From Callipepla californica brunnescens (taxonomy: Eukaryota > Chordata > Aves > Galliformes > Odontophoridae): DNA of 64,000 nucleotides. Numbering within the stretch: position 1 is the stretch's first letter; the number at the start of each line of letters is the position of its first letter. The notes under the pieces are model-generated. The model did not search any database. It saw only the letters and a program-made list of their open reading frames with translations, and was not told the origin of the DNA. Both the position numbers and the translations under genes were made by a program. The stretch spans positions 37,581,733 through 37,645,732 of the forward strand of contig JALIRH010000002.1 in the NCBI GenBank assembly GCA_023055505.1, written 5' to 3'. Positions 13,201 to 28,162 of this stretch are shown here, in pieces.

Positions 13201-14316
13201 ATGTTGAAACTTTTGTTGGTGTAATGAGAAAGATCTGAGAAATAAAAGAACAAAGCAGTGCCATTTATATTAATTGTAGGTATTTCCTAAAGTCATGTAC
13301 TTATTACATAACAGAACAGAATCATTTTGTGCAGATTCTTTGATTATATTTAAGCCTTCAGGCTTGGCTTTTGTCTTTGTAGTACAGAAGCAAGAGGCTA
13401 TATATTGCATTTGTGAATGCAACCATAAGACAGTAAATGGAAAATCAGTTCCTTGGTTTTCCTATGTCTTATCCAATAGTTTGTCTTGGTCCTGCTTTCC
13501 TACTGAGGAAGATACATAGGATGTGCATTAAGAAAGATAATATGCTTGTAGTAATTAGCTTAGATAAAATATATTCTAAGAAATAATCTGAAAGTAAAAT
13601 CCAAATCAGACCAGTTTCAAAGTTCAAGTCCATTACGGGTTTTCAAAAATAAGTTAAAAGCTATTCAACAATTTTTTTAAATAAAATAAATGCTAAGATT
13701 ACAAAGATATTCAAGATGATAATTCTAGCAAAAATATGATAATTTATCAAAGAAAAAGTCCTGTTGCTTCCTTGCACACGTTTCTTATGTCTGCTGAATA
13801 TCAGAAGACAGAAATTAACTGTTTATCTGTGTACTTCTTGTGACTTCTCAGAAATTTCTCCAAATATAAGTTAAATTACCTACAACTACAATTTAAAAAC
13901 AATACTAAATTACATAAGCTAAACCCTAATAGGAGTCTGTTTTGAAGTAAATATTCCCTAAAATTTCAAGATATCTAGGGATCAATAAATGTTTTCCTTT
14001 TCCAATATTTGATGGACAGTGAGACCTTATCTCCTGATCTGCCTCCCACTTTTCAGTTTGACATTTTGGCTGACTTCCTTGAAATGGTTCACAGTAATTC
14101 TTTTCAAAGATAGTGATTGATGGTGATGAGAGAACACATTAATCGTAGGCCACTCCAGCAGATAGCAAACTACTCAAGCCAATAAAGTTAGTTTTGCTTT
14201 CCACTGGAATTCTAATGAAGAGAAATAAAATGCTCTATATGTCAAGAGATCAAAAACAGCATATAACTGAATTGATAATAGCCTGGTGGGACATCATAGT
14301 TGTTATTTATAATTCT

Positions 14317-14359
14317 ACTCTCCTTCTTTTTTCTTTTTTTTTTTTTTTTCTTGTTTTTT
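14317..14359. repeat. pyrimidine/poly-T tract
   Basis: A C/T run with a core of about 16 Ts. On the gene strand it reads as a purine tract. Confidence 0.9.
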
Positions 14360-16052
14360 CATAGATATTAATAAAAAAAAATAGATATAAAAAATAGATA
14401 TTAATAAAAGCAAATTCAGAGTAAATTGTAACAGTGGAATGTAAAGTGTTTGCTTTTTTTAATTTAATATGCATTTTGTCTTTCCTTTGAGATGGTAACA
14501 CTTCTTTGCCACTGCCAGCAGATGACATTGCATAGACTGTTCTGAAAATGCTTAAATAGAATTAACTTCAATGGCTAAATGTTGCAAACAACTTCTTGGT
14601 AACATCAGGAAGCAACAGTGAAATAAACATATCTAAAAGTCTATGGAATTGTAGCACAAAGAATTAAAACAAAGTGCAAATAAAAACTGTCCTACCTGTT
14701 TACTAATTTGTTCTAATTTTATTTATACAAGGCATATAAATACTTGTTACTATTATTATTTTATTATGATTTGTGGACCTTCTGAAGAAGAAAGAAGCAA
14801 ATAAACTAATAATACCCCCTCCTGCTGTAAGAGTAACACTTAATAAAATTCCATATTAATGAAGTTGCACCAGAGACATGTAACTCAGATATAATCTTGA
14901 TTGACTGACATGCGAGGTGAAAGTACTTCCACTTTTCAAATCCATCTTGAAGTCAACTCTGCATCTCAGTGCTGATATTTCTCTTTGTCTACATGGAGAC
15001 AATTTATTCGTCCTGATTAATCTAACTTCTCAGTTTCCCACTATCTCATTCCTTAAAAGACATCTCTGTTACATAACATTTATGAAACACAACACATGGA
15101 AACCTAATTATCTCATCTAATTCACTAGGCTGGTACTCTGAGATAAGTAGCCCACTAGAAAACACTCACATTTTCATCTGCTGATATGTTATTTCACAAC
15201 CCAAAGGCATTACTGTGGTTTGGAATTAAGATCCAAATGAACCTTTGATCACTTTACAGTCTACTCATCTTTAGACTGAAATATTTTGTTTGTGCTTTCT
15301 TTGAATGATTTTCTTAAACATGTGTTTATCCTAAGGAAGAGATGTGATTGCTTTCCATTTTCATTTGACCTCTAGCAATTACAGGATTAGAACAGAAATC
15401 CAGCCTCCTAACCTCAAGCCATCTAAAGGTTTCCCTTTGACTCAAGGATTCAACCACTTCAGATTCAGCTTGAGAGAAGAGTTGCTATTCTGCTAGCAAA
15501 ATATTTTGCAAGAAATCATCTCTCTCCAGGAATTCTACCGCCTTTTCAAGGCACCGCCATGCCTTCCAGTAACATGATACTGACAAAGGGTGAACTTTGT
15601 GATAATCAGATAATGCAGTTTGTTCAAAATTTTCCTATGGATCTGTTCCTCTACCATTAATATTCATTTTTAAGCTTTTATATAGACAAGAGACTTACTA
15701 TGTTTTAAAAATAGACAAACAATTATTAATAAGGAGTAATTCTGTTAAGCATAGCAATTACCTTCCTGCTTTTAATAATGAGTGAGATGCAATCTAAAGA
15801 AAGTGAGTTTGAATAAATGCATTAAACTTCATTTAATTTGAAAAGATTTAGCATCATCTCACTTAACGTGAACAGTCCAAACTGATCATATAAAGAAAAA
15901 GCAGCAAGGTACTCTCTACAGAAAATCTACCAAGAAGTTTAAAATTTTTTGAATTTTTTTTTTTGCCAAAAATAATGCACAGGCACCACACATTTAAATA
16001 CAGATGAAATTAGAATTACAAATGAAAATACCCCAAATTTTATTTTTCTTAC

Positions 16053-16091
16053 CTGCTGGTTTACAGGGAAATTCCTGTTGATCTTTTTAAT
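16053..16091 (-). CDS. SNTG1: SNTG1 micro-exon after PH1 (13 codons)
   Basis: This exon is only 39 bases and encodes IKKINRNFPVNQQ, which directly follows SNLTKHN of the previous exon in gamma-1-syntrophin and leads into the second PH domain (usually IVYMGW next). The acceptor has a clear pyrimidine tract, TATTCATTTTTATAG, and the donor is CAG|GTAAGA, close to consensus. It is in phase 0 at both ends, so leaving it out would keep the frame. The introns on either side are very long: 23.9 kb upstream and at least 16 kb downstream, since I could not find the next exon before position 1. It is too short to show as an open reading frame by length. Confidence 0.93.
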
Positions 16092-19000
16092 CTATAAAAA
16101 TGAATAAAAAAATAGATTAATATCTCTATCAGTAGAAGAAAAAAACATATTAGGATTTAGAGACATGAATGAGATACTTCTTTCCAAATTATGTGTGTGA
16201 GGAAAGAAAGAAAAGAAAATCTACTGTAGAATAATGATGAAAATCATATGAATAAAGGGACATTTCTGTAGTCACTGCATGTCTTACTCCTCTTTTTCAG
16301 AAAATTGGAAAGAAGAATACATGCTGAACTATTTTCTGAATTCTACAACACCAAGTGCTTCCCCTACTTTCTGAGTAGAAGCTGTAATTGAAACTGAAGC
16401 ATTTAAGTACAAAATTATTTAGGTCAATTTATTGCCTTCCACCAAGGTAATAAAGGTTTTTAGAAAACACTTTTCCTTAGAGAAAGATGGAAAATTGGTC
16501 AGGAGGAGCATCTGAAGGAACATGTACTTACTCTATGCTGCTATCCTAGGCGCAGAATGAAGTGTACAAATTTAGTTTTGATAATTCTTCAAGAAATTTT
16601 TAACTTTAGAGCAATAAGAAATACATTAGATAAAATGTAATTAATAACCCAATCCGAGCACAGATTCATGAGGAGTTTGCATTTATACTATAGATGACTG
16701 ATTTCCTCTAAATAACCACTGTCAGTCATCTGACTAAAAAGTGCCCAAATACAAGGAGAATTAAGCATGGAACATACTCATTCCTGACATTAGGAGAATA
16801 ATAAAAATGTTCTTTAATTGTAAAACTATGACCTGAAAGCTTGAGCAAAGCTAGAATGTTTACCATCTGCATTCATTATAGGTATTACATTCCTATATTT
16901 TATTTTCTTCTTTTTTATGCCAACTTTTCACAGCTGTTTTGATAGCTATGGTAAACGAGCCAAATACATCTTAAAATTAAAGTTATTAACATCAAGGAAT
17001 CAATTCTATTGCCAACTGAGCTTTAAGAGAGCAGTGGAACATTACACTGCTTCAGATAAAGGTAGGATGTTTTTTTAGAGTAAGAATCTTTAAGAACCTT
17101 CATTGAACTCCATTCAGTTTTTACAATATCACAGGCAGGCAATCTGAGAATGTCCATTAGAAAGATCTGTTCAACTAGAGCAATAAAAAATCAGGAGGGG
17201 TACAAGAGGAGACAAAAGTAGAAACAACTATACATTCTGTTCTGAAGAAAACAGAGCTGTTCTGAAGACAAGAGTTTTAAAAGATGTATTCAGGTGAACA
17301 AGAAATACCAGCAAAATAGGTGCTAGGAACTTAATTCTAATCAAGTTCAACTCTCTGGAATGTAGATTAGGAAGTAAATTCTAAGAATACTGCAGAGAAA
17401 GTAGTTTGAGATTTGGTGATCACCTAAACCTGGAGGGAGGACGACGGTGTCAAAAACAAGGTATCTGCCTCAGACTGTTAAAACAGGCAAGTGATGTTGG
17501 TAAGAGATGAAAAATGGAAAAGAGATTTTAGCAGAAGGTATCTTATAATACTGATATGAAGAATAATTAATTGGGTTAAAAATACAAAAAATATGACTAG
17601 TCATGTTTCAAAAATTCAAATAGGCAAATGTTTTTTAGGAAATCATAGCCATAAAATGTACTGGAAAGACAGATGATATGAAGTGAGACGAAAAGAAGAA
17701 TTCACTATGGCCACACTCAGATAATTTGTCCATTAGGAATTGACACATATGGATAATGTTAAAATGATGGCTGTAACTAATCTGCAGAAGAAATAAAGAA
17801 ATTATGTGGGAGATATCACTCCTCAGGATAGTAAATAGATGAAGGGGCTTTGGTTTTAGATGTACATGATCATTTTATTTTGTATTTTTTAACTGACTTC
17901 ATCCCAGAGAAGCAGAAAGTTAGTAGAATGTTCCCCACATAGTATTGATTTTTTGTTCTATTACTGTTGTCCTCTGCTGGAATGCAGCTGATTAAGCTGA
18001 CAAAAAATGGGTTTTAAGCTTTAAAATTCAGTTGAAACTGAACTGAATTGTTCGTTCCTCTGAGAGCTACTATTTTAGACTTTCTTTAAGCAAATAGTAC
18101 TACAATAACTATTTTCAGTTCCCATAAGAGAATTTTAAAGTACAATCTAAAAAGTGCTATTTATTAGGGGGTTTGACCTTTTTTACCCATTTATTTTAAT
18201 GAAATTTGCTATTCCAATGTAATCACACAATCCTCATGAGATGATGAGGAAATGTGCCTTTCAATGAGTACATGCAGTTGTAAGGACTCTTAAGGGCAGG
18301 ATGATCTAAACTCTAGAGTTAAGGATACAGATTCCATTTCTCAATTCTCAATAATTTAAATTATTATTTTTTTTATTGTTTTTTCTATGTCCTATGCTTC
18401 CTTTTGTCTTATTTCCTGAAAAATTATATTATAAATGAAGGGTTCATAGGTCTACTGAGATAGCCTGAAAAATGTTCAGTGATGGCATGGGTCTTAGGTC
18501 CATAAATGGGTCACTGGAAGAAGCAATAATGTAATAGGTGTTTATTGTCAGGATAGAGCAACTGACAGTTTTCAATACATATAGAAACAACGAAGGGTGT
18601 TGTACAACATCTAGAATGAGGGTGAACCAGTTCCTGCTCAGTATTTTATTCACTTAGGTGGTAAATAAGATTCTCCCATATTTTCACATATGATTTGGTC
18701 TATCTTTTCCTTGGAACCAGCAGAAGACATATAACTTTGTAGGTCACCCCATTCATCAGAAATTTTCCATTAAAAATTTATTATTTTAAATTATGCTGGC
18801 CATATATATGGATTTCCCCAATCAATTTAGACTTTGCAGCCTTCATCCCCAATTTTTTGCATTTCATAATAGTGGATTTGAATTAATTAATGGCTAATTA
18901 AAATGCAATAACTTTCTCAAGCATTAAAGCAACAAGAAAGTGCATGCCAGTAGAATGTAAAGTGATTGCAAACAGGCAGCTAGATCATTAAGAATTGGAG

Positions 19001-21017
19001 TACTCTGGAAAAAACATGAATCCATTCTGTGATAATCCTGTGTTAATGGAGAGAGAAAGAAAGAGTAAATGGACAATTAAGAGACAGTAAGCATGATTCA
19101 GGAACCCCCTTATGAGCAGTCTGACAAAGTCCTGAAGTAGCAGTCAGATAAAAAAAAAATGAAGGGAAATACAACTAAGTTTTTGCTATCATTATACACA
19201 ACATCTGATGGATTTTTGTTCTTGGTCAATATTAGCATGTAGATACTTATGGATTACCTTTCCATATGGAAACTGAAATTTGACTTTGAATTCTATATAT
19301 AAGTAGAGGAAGAAAAGACCTCAGATGGTCTTGAGGTCTCAAGTAGCTCCGTAGTTGTACAAGATTCTTAGTTAAATTCTTGTACTGACTATCCCTGAAT
19401 TAGCCAGTGGTATAAAATAAACAAAAAACTTGCATATTTAGTGAGCTGCTGATACATACAGATATTTGATAAATACTGCTACACACACGGCATGATTAGT
19501 AAGACTCAGGAATACCCCTCAAAAAAATCATCCAACAAACCAACCAACAAACCAAACTAAAACAAACAAAAATACCATACAGACCTATAAATCATATACA
19601 TAAACTATAAATCATTCCTAATAGATGTATTACAGTGATGCATAAAAGAGTTAGGTAGTATAATTACACATTAAAAAACTGGAGTATGTTACGCACGTCA
19701 TGAATTTATGGTGTATAAGAACACTACCAAAGGAAAAATGGCCATCTTAACAATGATTCAAAACATGCATTTTATCACATCTGTTTAATGTACATCCACA
19801 TAAAGACGGGTTCAGTGATGCATTGAACTCTACCACTGCAGCGTATTAAAGAGATATTATTAACAATCAAAAAACAATGCTGGAAGAGGCTATTATGGTT
19901 CCACCAGAAAACAAAACAAAGAAATGTCTCCCTACTGAAGATTTACTAGAAGCATTCTGAACAATTTAAAACTAAAAACATATTAAAGTGAATGACTCAG
20001 AAGGAGATACAGGTAGCATTATTTTGATGGTGAAATACAACTGGATAATTATAGTTATTTTTATCCAGTTATTATTATTATACATAGACAATTAGTCACT
20101 TATAATACTGACTGCTCATTGCAGTACAATCACTGAATTATCAGTCACATGAAAAGTAAAAAAAAATTAAAAGGTGAAGTAAAACAACTAGTCACAAAAT
20201 CATTAAATACATTCCTTGTGGGCACCTCTGAATAATATTTTAATTTTATTTACTTTGACAGAGACCACAAAATACCATTTAAACTTCAGAATATTGTAGG
20301 ATTAGCAGGTCATAACGACTGCTTTAGTAGATGACAAAGTGTAGAAGAATCTGTTACATCCTGAACTCATTATGACCTCAAAATGCCAACAACTTGAAAC
20401 TTCAATATACATACACTTGTCAAAAGAATCAGGTTAAGGTAGTGAAAAGAATAAGGTCTTGAAATAAGAGCACAGCGAAGAAAACATTAGATCATTCTTT
20501 TTCTGAAAATTAAGACACTACAGCTGTCTATACAAGAAGGCAAGAAAAAAGCTTGAATATACATACTGTTAAATAAAATATTATTAAATATGTCACTGAT
20601 CCAGTCAGAAGGGTTTCTGGACCTGGAATAATTTTTACCAAAACTAATATATAGTTTACAAGAGTAAATGTGGTACATCAGATCAGTATACATTAAATAG
20701 ATTAAAATATCTGTGTTTGTTATGAAACAGGGATGATAAACAACAGGCAACATACATACAGAAATAACAAGGTTGTTGTTTTTGTCATTTGGAAAGTAAT
20801 GTTATAAATACAGAAATTCAAGTCAGCTAACAATGGAATGAAGTCATGAAAGAAAAAACAAATATAAAAAGGAGTAAGTATGGCATACAGTGTTACACTG
20901 ACACAGAGCTTGAGGTGATGAGACTGGCATTTGACAGGGATGGGCTTAGATAGCTGATTAGCAGAATTGCATCTCTTGGCCCCTCTGTCCTCCACATTTG
21001 TTACTGCATTTATTACT

Positions 21018-21401
21018 AGAGTTGTTCAGCCTGAAGAAGATGAAGCTTCAGGGAGACCTTATTACAGCCAGTCAATATTTAATGGGAGCTCATAAGAATG
21101 ATGGAAAGAGAGTTTTTACAGGGAGTGTAATGGCAGCAAAAGGAGTAGATGTTTAAACAGAAAGGGAATAGATTTAGACTGGTCATAAGGAAGAAATCCA
21201 CAATGAGGGTGTTTAGGCACTGGAACATGTTGCCCAGAGAAGCTGTGAATGTCCTATTCCAGGAGATGTTCAAGGCTAGACTGGATGGAGATTTCAGCAA
21301 CCTGATCTAATGGTAGGTGTGTTTGTCCATGGTAGGGGGCTAGAACTGGATGATCTTCAAAGGTCTCCTCCAACTCAAACCATTCTGTAAGTTTCTATAA
21401 G
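21018..21401 (+). mobile_element. CR1 LINE 3' end
   Basis: The order of blocks is that of a CR1 3' end: TTGTTCAGCCTGAAGAAGAT, later CACTGGAACATGTTGCCCAG, AGAAGCTGTGAATG, CTAGACTGGATGGAGATTTC, CTGGATGATCTTCAAAGGTC and a terminus of CCATTCTGTAAGTTTC. It is 5'-truncated and has no coding part. The open frame on its minus strand (21079-21300) is a shadow. Confidence 0.92.
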
Positions 21402-24400
21402 CAACAGAATATTATTCTCCCAGCAGAAATCAGACTGTTATATTGTCAGGAAATGACCCTGTATATCTCTTCTGTTTGAAAACACCTGAAATCACACTTC
21501 ATGATTTTTTGAGTAAGTTAAATAAAGTGGATAACTCCCAGTTCAATTTTATTCTGCACTTCTAATTTAATTACAAAATAACATTTAGACATTACAATAA
21601 ATAAGGTAAGGCATATACTTCCAGTTTTCATGAAATTCCAAATTAAATGTTTTCTATAATTTCTCTTTCCTAGTATTTCTGAATGCAGTTACAGGCACTG
21701 ACAAGGAATATTTTAAAGCTGGTCATGATACAAAATAATAGAAACAAATGGCTGAACTCAATAGTGCAATCTGTTGAGCAGTTTATAAAGCTCAATGTCT
21801 TATGAGTCAATCTATTTGCAAGGACCACTTCACTGAACACTGAAAGTTTTTCTAATACCTAAACAGACTTTTTCTGGTTGAACTGCATGAGAATCACATT
21901 CACTACTTCTCGTGTAATCCATCACAGAAACAAAGAAGAAACAGCATTCTCCTTGTGTAGCTCTTTTTCAAGTTGAAACATTATTCATTTCTTCAGGCTA
22001 AACAGTTCTATATCGCCCCTTATTTACTTGCAAGTTCACACTACTGTCCTCTTTAGTAGCCATGGCTCATTTTTTCCTGCAAGATCAGGAGGGCTGGCTA
22101 GCACATTACAACAGCTTCTGATCTCTGACCACCAAACACCATAAGCCTCATGGTTGCTTCTGATCTTCTTATAGTCACACTGAAATTTGGCGATGCATGT
22201 CATGAATAAGTTTCCACAGTTAATCACCTTTTGGCTAGATGCTTTGTTAGCATCTCTGCGATTTAAACTCCTGGGAGACAAAAAGCTTCCTGCAACGTTT
22301 GGTTCAGTCCCTAGACAAAATTTTTCATCACACCAATGACCAATACATAATTTTCTCATGGGAAGGGAAATTATTAATCTCACAATCTTTCCATCCTGAT
22401 GCATTTTTATTTGATTTTTTCTCATTTGTGTCATTAAGTTTTAATCTTTAGCTACTACGGGGCAGCAATGTTATGCACCACTGACTAGAAGGAACTGTTC
22501 CCCTCTCAAGAAGACAAATAGAGATTGAGATTTCAGTAGAACGTATGCTCCACTTGGCGCACCTCTCTCCTCAGACTTCTTTGTAGAGAGAAATGCTAAC
22601 CATAACGCCAAGAAATCCACTTTAACTTAGGACTGAGACAACTGTAGCTTGGTTCCTATCTCCAGTTTCTATGTTCACTACTAGTAAATAGTACAAGGAA
22701 AAATACTTGATAACTGACTTTATATTCCAACAGTTTGCTCTGTATACGGCATGCTTGCTGGAACTCATTAATATCCTCCTACCCTTTTCCCCCCAAAGTC
22801 CTTATTCACATATTTTGAGTTGCTCATTTATTTAGTCAAATGGCTGCATGCCTTTAAGTCTCTCTTGCCAAGTAATGTGACTTGATTAAAAGTGAATGAG
22901 AGGCAGTTTGTTGAATTCTGCAGCTAAATCTGGTTTGTTCTCACTCTTGAGATTGAGATCTATCAGCAGGCTTCTGACCTTGCCCATAAAAAGTTTACAG
23001 TTTTCCAAGATTTGCATTATTTCTCACTTCGGTAGTGATAACATTCACAGTTCCTGATTTGTTTTTTTTATATGGTAAACAGACAGTAAAACAGTGGAAG
23101 AAATGAGGAATTTTATACAGCTATATATAACATGAGACAATTATCCTCCTGACAAAATTTAATGCCCTACAGAAATGTAAATTGTGATTTTTAAAATACT
23201 GTTAATACTCACACCATACAGTTAGAATTGTGCTCTTGCAGACAAACTTTAACGAATTTCTCAGTTGACAGTGTCACAGGCAAATGTCATTACCAGAGGT
23301 AAAGAAGCTAAAGAATTCTTCTGTAGTCTTTATACAGTTACTGTATCTTCCCACTACCATCCCAAGGTTCACTTTACTTTAGTCTGATTGGACTGAAAAA
23401 TAGATTCATATATATAATAACATCTAGTCTTTGTTGAACTATATTACATTGCATTTATCTGTCTAAAGGAATTACACACTTATATTCTCTAGGAACTTTT
23501 AGGAAGAAAAGCAATATTTCTGAAACAATTTGGCTGACATCACCAGCTAATAATCACTTTGCGAGTAAGCTAAAGATCATTTGCTATTATGTTATTCAAA
23601 TCATTTGTTTGACACAATAGGAAAAAATTGTAGAGATATTAGGTTCGAGTGATAAGGAACTATCCAAATTTGATGCTAAATAATTAATTATTTTCCTATA
23701 TGATTATAAGATCACATGGGAAAATTTTCAGTGTTCACTTTTTGCTGGAAGTTCACACTTTCTTAAATAATCATTTTAAATTTCACTTGAAACTGCAAAA
23801 CTACTTTCTCATTTTTAGCTTTAAAATACCGTGTAAAAAGCTTCTAGTCATTCCTTTACTCACAGTAAGACCCAATGTACTTTGCACTTGCTATATTAAC
23901 TAAATCCGTATTTGTATTAAACTATACTCTGAGCTGGTTTTCAGTGATGAAGTCCTTTACAATAAAACATGCTCATTGTTTTGCATTGGACCTCTTTCTC
24001 TCAAAAAGCTACAGAGCCTTTAGCTTGAAAAATCCTGAATTCAGTTCACTTCTAAAGAATGCAGTTGTTCCTACTTACTTCCAATTTCACCCCATAAGAA
24101 TTCAAAAATTCAAATGTTATCATGAAATACTATGCAAAATGGGGAAATCTATGAAGCATTTTAAGAAGTTTCTGAAAAGCAATGTTTAAATACTGAGCAA
24201 TAATAGTCATGTTCAAGCGCTGCAGACCAATGGGCAGAATATGTCGCAGTACCAAAAAGAATTCAGTACTTGAAATCTGGGGGAAACCACACATTTTCAA
24301 GTTCAGACTTTAAATTAATTTATTTATTTTTAAGAAGCCTTTTAAAAACTTAACTACAATTGAAGACCATTTCAGTTTTGACAGCAGTAATTTTTAATCA

Positions 24401-27400
24401 TCATAGTAGAAATTGATGGTGTATTTTTTTTTCCTGTTTGGATATGATCTTATAATCCTTAAATAGGAAAAAATTGGAATAATTATAAATCAAAACAATC
24501 ATAATCTTGAGAATTATCAGTACCTTGGAATTAACAACAACTATGACCACCACTGACGATAACACAATGAAATTTAAAGAAAAGTTTTGCCTTAGTGTAG
24601 ATTTCAGGCTTACCCATGAAAATACTACGAACTTTTATTGGATTTCACTGCATTGTATTAAGATAAATGTGATCTTTTAAAATCACTTTTTTTCAACAAA
24701 AAACAAAGGAGAAAAAAAGCAAAACAATTTTCTAATCCATTTAAAATGACATATTTGTCCATGAGTGAGAATTGTCACATGATCTATAATGTTCAAGAAA
24801 CATTTTTAAAATCTTTCATTGAAAATGCATCTGTCTCCACAGATTTCAGAACAGCATCTCACTGCCTAATTACATTTCTGCTGTAAAAGAGATTGTGTAC
24901 ATGAAAGTATAGATTTTTTTCTTAATATCAATAGTTCTTGTAGTCCAAATGAAAACAAGATTTCATAAATTGATAAATGTAAACAACATTTCACCTTTTC
25001 AAGATATCAACGGATCAACAGTAAAATGTACTATTAAAGGGGAATCATCCTTATGACACTGAAAACAAGTTACTGGAATAGATTAAATAACTCTTTTTTT
25101 TAAGAATGCATTTTCTCTTGTTACTGTATTGAAGTTGTTAACAACTGTGGACTTTGATTTTGCTGAAAGAAAATAAAACAACACATGACATACACTTGTT
25201 TACTACTGTATTTTAGTTAAAATATAGAAATTATTCAGTGAAGGTATAATGTAATGGTCCATGTCAGTAATGTCATGAGTAGAACAAAAAGCTACAATTT
25301 ACAATACATGAAATACATATGCCAACCTGCAAGGAAAATGGATATCGTACAGTGAGTAAAACTGTCTGGTTACATTGTTATTTATTGCCACTGCGTGAGA
25401 TGTAGCTGCATAAATTTCACATTATTATAATTACACTTAAAATAATAATATATATCACAATGGTGCATTATTTTGAAAGTTTAGAAGAAACAAAGTAAAT
25501 ATCTGAATAATATCACTGAACGAACAAGCTGTTTGTGAGAGCATAGTCATAAAACCCAGAATGAAAAAAATAATCCCAGAGCTGAATGAAGACAATAATT
25601 CATATATAAAACACAGAACTACTCTTTTACTATGACTGCTAAATGTACTTAAGAAGTGTGGGTATTAATACAGTACAAACAGCAAAACATTTACTTTCAA
25701 GCTATATACAACTGAAAAAATCAGTAATGAAATGAAGTCAAAACTATATAGACAGGTTTTATCTCAGAAGCTGTTTTTATTGTATGCTCTAAACCATACA
25801 GAATCTACCATGTCTATTTTAACATTTCTTTATTTTATCTAGAAAATTTATGCACTCAGCAAATTGATTTTGAATATAATTTCTATCCTTTGCAGCTTTA
25901 GTCTAATGTAAATAGGACACAGTTAAAAAAGTTTTCTCATTCCTAAAATATTTTTTATTTCTAGCTTGAATTAGAAAGATTATGTTCATCTAGGACTGTT
26001 CTCATTAATGTATAACTTGTTCCATTTGATCTCTAATCCATCACAATTTTATTCAAGTCTGTCACAAATTGTAACAGTGTCTGATTACAACAATTTACAT
26101 GCATCATGCACAATGTACAAAATGTACAATTTAAATTTTGAGTAAATTATGATCTAAAAGATAATTACTTTGACTGTCTTTACACTATCAATTTTCAGTA
26201 CGTAGTGAACCAGCCCTTTCCTTGTCTTCTCTTTTAACACTAGTGTATGCCAAAACTATTTCTTTTCAGCCTTTCTGCTTTCCTTTCAATCAAATCTAAT
26301 CTAGTGCTACCACCTCTCCAGATCTGCATACTTCTGCTATACTCCCTGAGCCTACTCTGAGTAACAAGTTAGTTCTCAACTCCTTCTTTCCTGTGTTTCA
26401 GGTTAACAAAGAAGTCATCATTTAGCCAAGACATTCCCTCCTGCACTTTCTTTCAGTGGAATAGGGGGGTTTGGATCCCACTTACCAAAAGTAAGACAAT
26501 TTATTGATTTATGGTTATACAAATATTCACATGTGAAAATGTACAAAAAAAAAAAAAGTCTTTATTAGTGATAACACTCTACTGGTATTAGTAAACAGAC
26601 CAACAGGGACAACTGATAGAAAGAATTGCTAAGCTGCAGACAGACTATGAAAGCGTGGCAGTATTGAAAATAATTCTTCTATTACAATCAACTTTTTTTA
26701 TATTTTAGCGACTAGAAAAGAAGACAGCAAACTTTCAAGCTGAAAGGTTTCTGTTTTGGAGCTAATGGTTTCTCATCCATTCAAATCAAGAATTAAAACA
26801 TGCCTTGGATTTGCAATTGTTCTAAACAGATAAAAATGACATTGCCATTTGAGATAGAAAGATCAGTAACGCTGCAAGTCAATTTCTTTTTCTAACATTT
26901 GCTGATGACTTGGCCATGAAGCAGTATGCTTTTTAAGTCATACCAGAATAATGAATGAATGGTGTTATAATCAGGAGTGGGAAGTTTCTGTGAGATTAAT
27001 TTTAGGTTTGAAAAAAGTTTTTAAGAATAACATTCACAAACTGTAATTCGTTCTATGAATTTACAAAGGTAATGAGAAATGAGTTTTGCGTCAAATGACT
27101 AAAGAGAGGTCTGTCAGCTATATACCTTCAAGCTAGGTTTGACCTACAACCTAACCAGCTAAGCGAATAGCAACTTAATTTACTGGTAGGACCATCTGCA
27201 AGCCTTAGGGAGTTCTAGTTGCAACCCAAATCCAGGGACTACTCTCTTTTTATGGAAATTGCATGCTATAATTTTCTGACTTCTGCTCATTACATTTTGC
27301 GACGAAAATGCTATTTATGGTTACTTTTTGGTAAATGAATGTGCTAATCTCCCTCCTACTGCAGCAAGAGGAGTTATTTTATTTAGGGTGCAGGTATATT

Positions 27401-28145
27401 TCACAAATGTATTGTTTCCAGTGAAACTTATGGAGATGACATCAAAGTTATACTCTCTCATAACTTGAAAAAATGATCAGTTTGAAACAGATTTTATGAA
27501 AACAACTTTTAGAATTTTGGTATATTATAAAATTTATAGATTGTTTATACAGTGATATCAAGATCCATTTATGTTAACCTAATGCAAAATGAAACAATTC
27601 TAATATTAAACATGCACGCAGACTACAATTTATCAATTATTTAAAGAGGAACTGCAAAAAAAAAAATTAGTTCCACAACTCTACAGGGACTGTCAAGTTA
27701 GCCTAAGGATATATTTTTTCCTCTGAAATACCCTACATATGGTGGCAAAATTAAATCACCTTTAAAATATTCCTAGTGCTACAAGATGAAACTAACATTT
27801 AAAAAGAATGCATATACTATTAAAATATATTTTTGTGAGTAGTTTCGGCCTTGTAAAGAACAAAATGACTGCATCATATATAAGTATGTAGAACTGAATG
27901 ACAGTGCTCACTGCTAAAAGCTCAAACATCTATGTAGGCACTGTTCAGTTTTATAAAATCTATTAATTATAATGCTAATTTCTTTCAAGATTTGTTTCTT
28001 ATTTGCATTTGCATTTCTCCTCAAAATAAGAAACTTCAAGAGTAGCTTTGCAGACATCTGAAGTATCTCAGGAAAACTCATTAGGAGAAAAATTGTTAAT
28101 TAATCTTAAATTACTTTACAGAAATTACTAATAAGTTTAGTACAG

Positions 28146-28162
28146 AAAAAAAAAAAAAAAAA
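28146..28162. repeat. poly-A run
   Basis: Seventeen As in a row in intron; no LINE or retrocopy sequence could be recognised upstream of it. Confidence 0.95.

Larger units (their letters stand above)
1..16052 (-). other. SNTG1: SNTG1 intron downstream of the micro-exon (partial)
   Basis: AT-rich intron continuing past the window start. Apart from a CR1 tail near 970-1035 and the CR1 cluster at 6160-9660, I see only simple A- or T-rich runs. The next SNTG1 exon, expected to encode the start of the second PH domain, was looked for by its expected codons and not found. A slightly GC-richer patch at about 12400-12640 has no family I recognise. Open frames in this stretch show no codon pattern or similarity that supports a gene. 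Confidence 0.85.
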
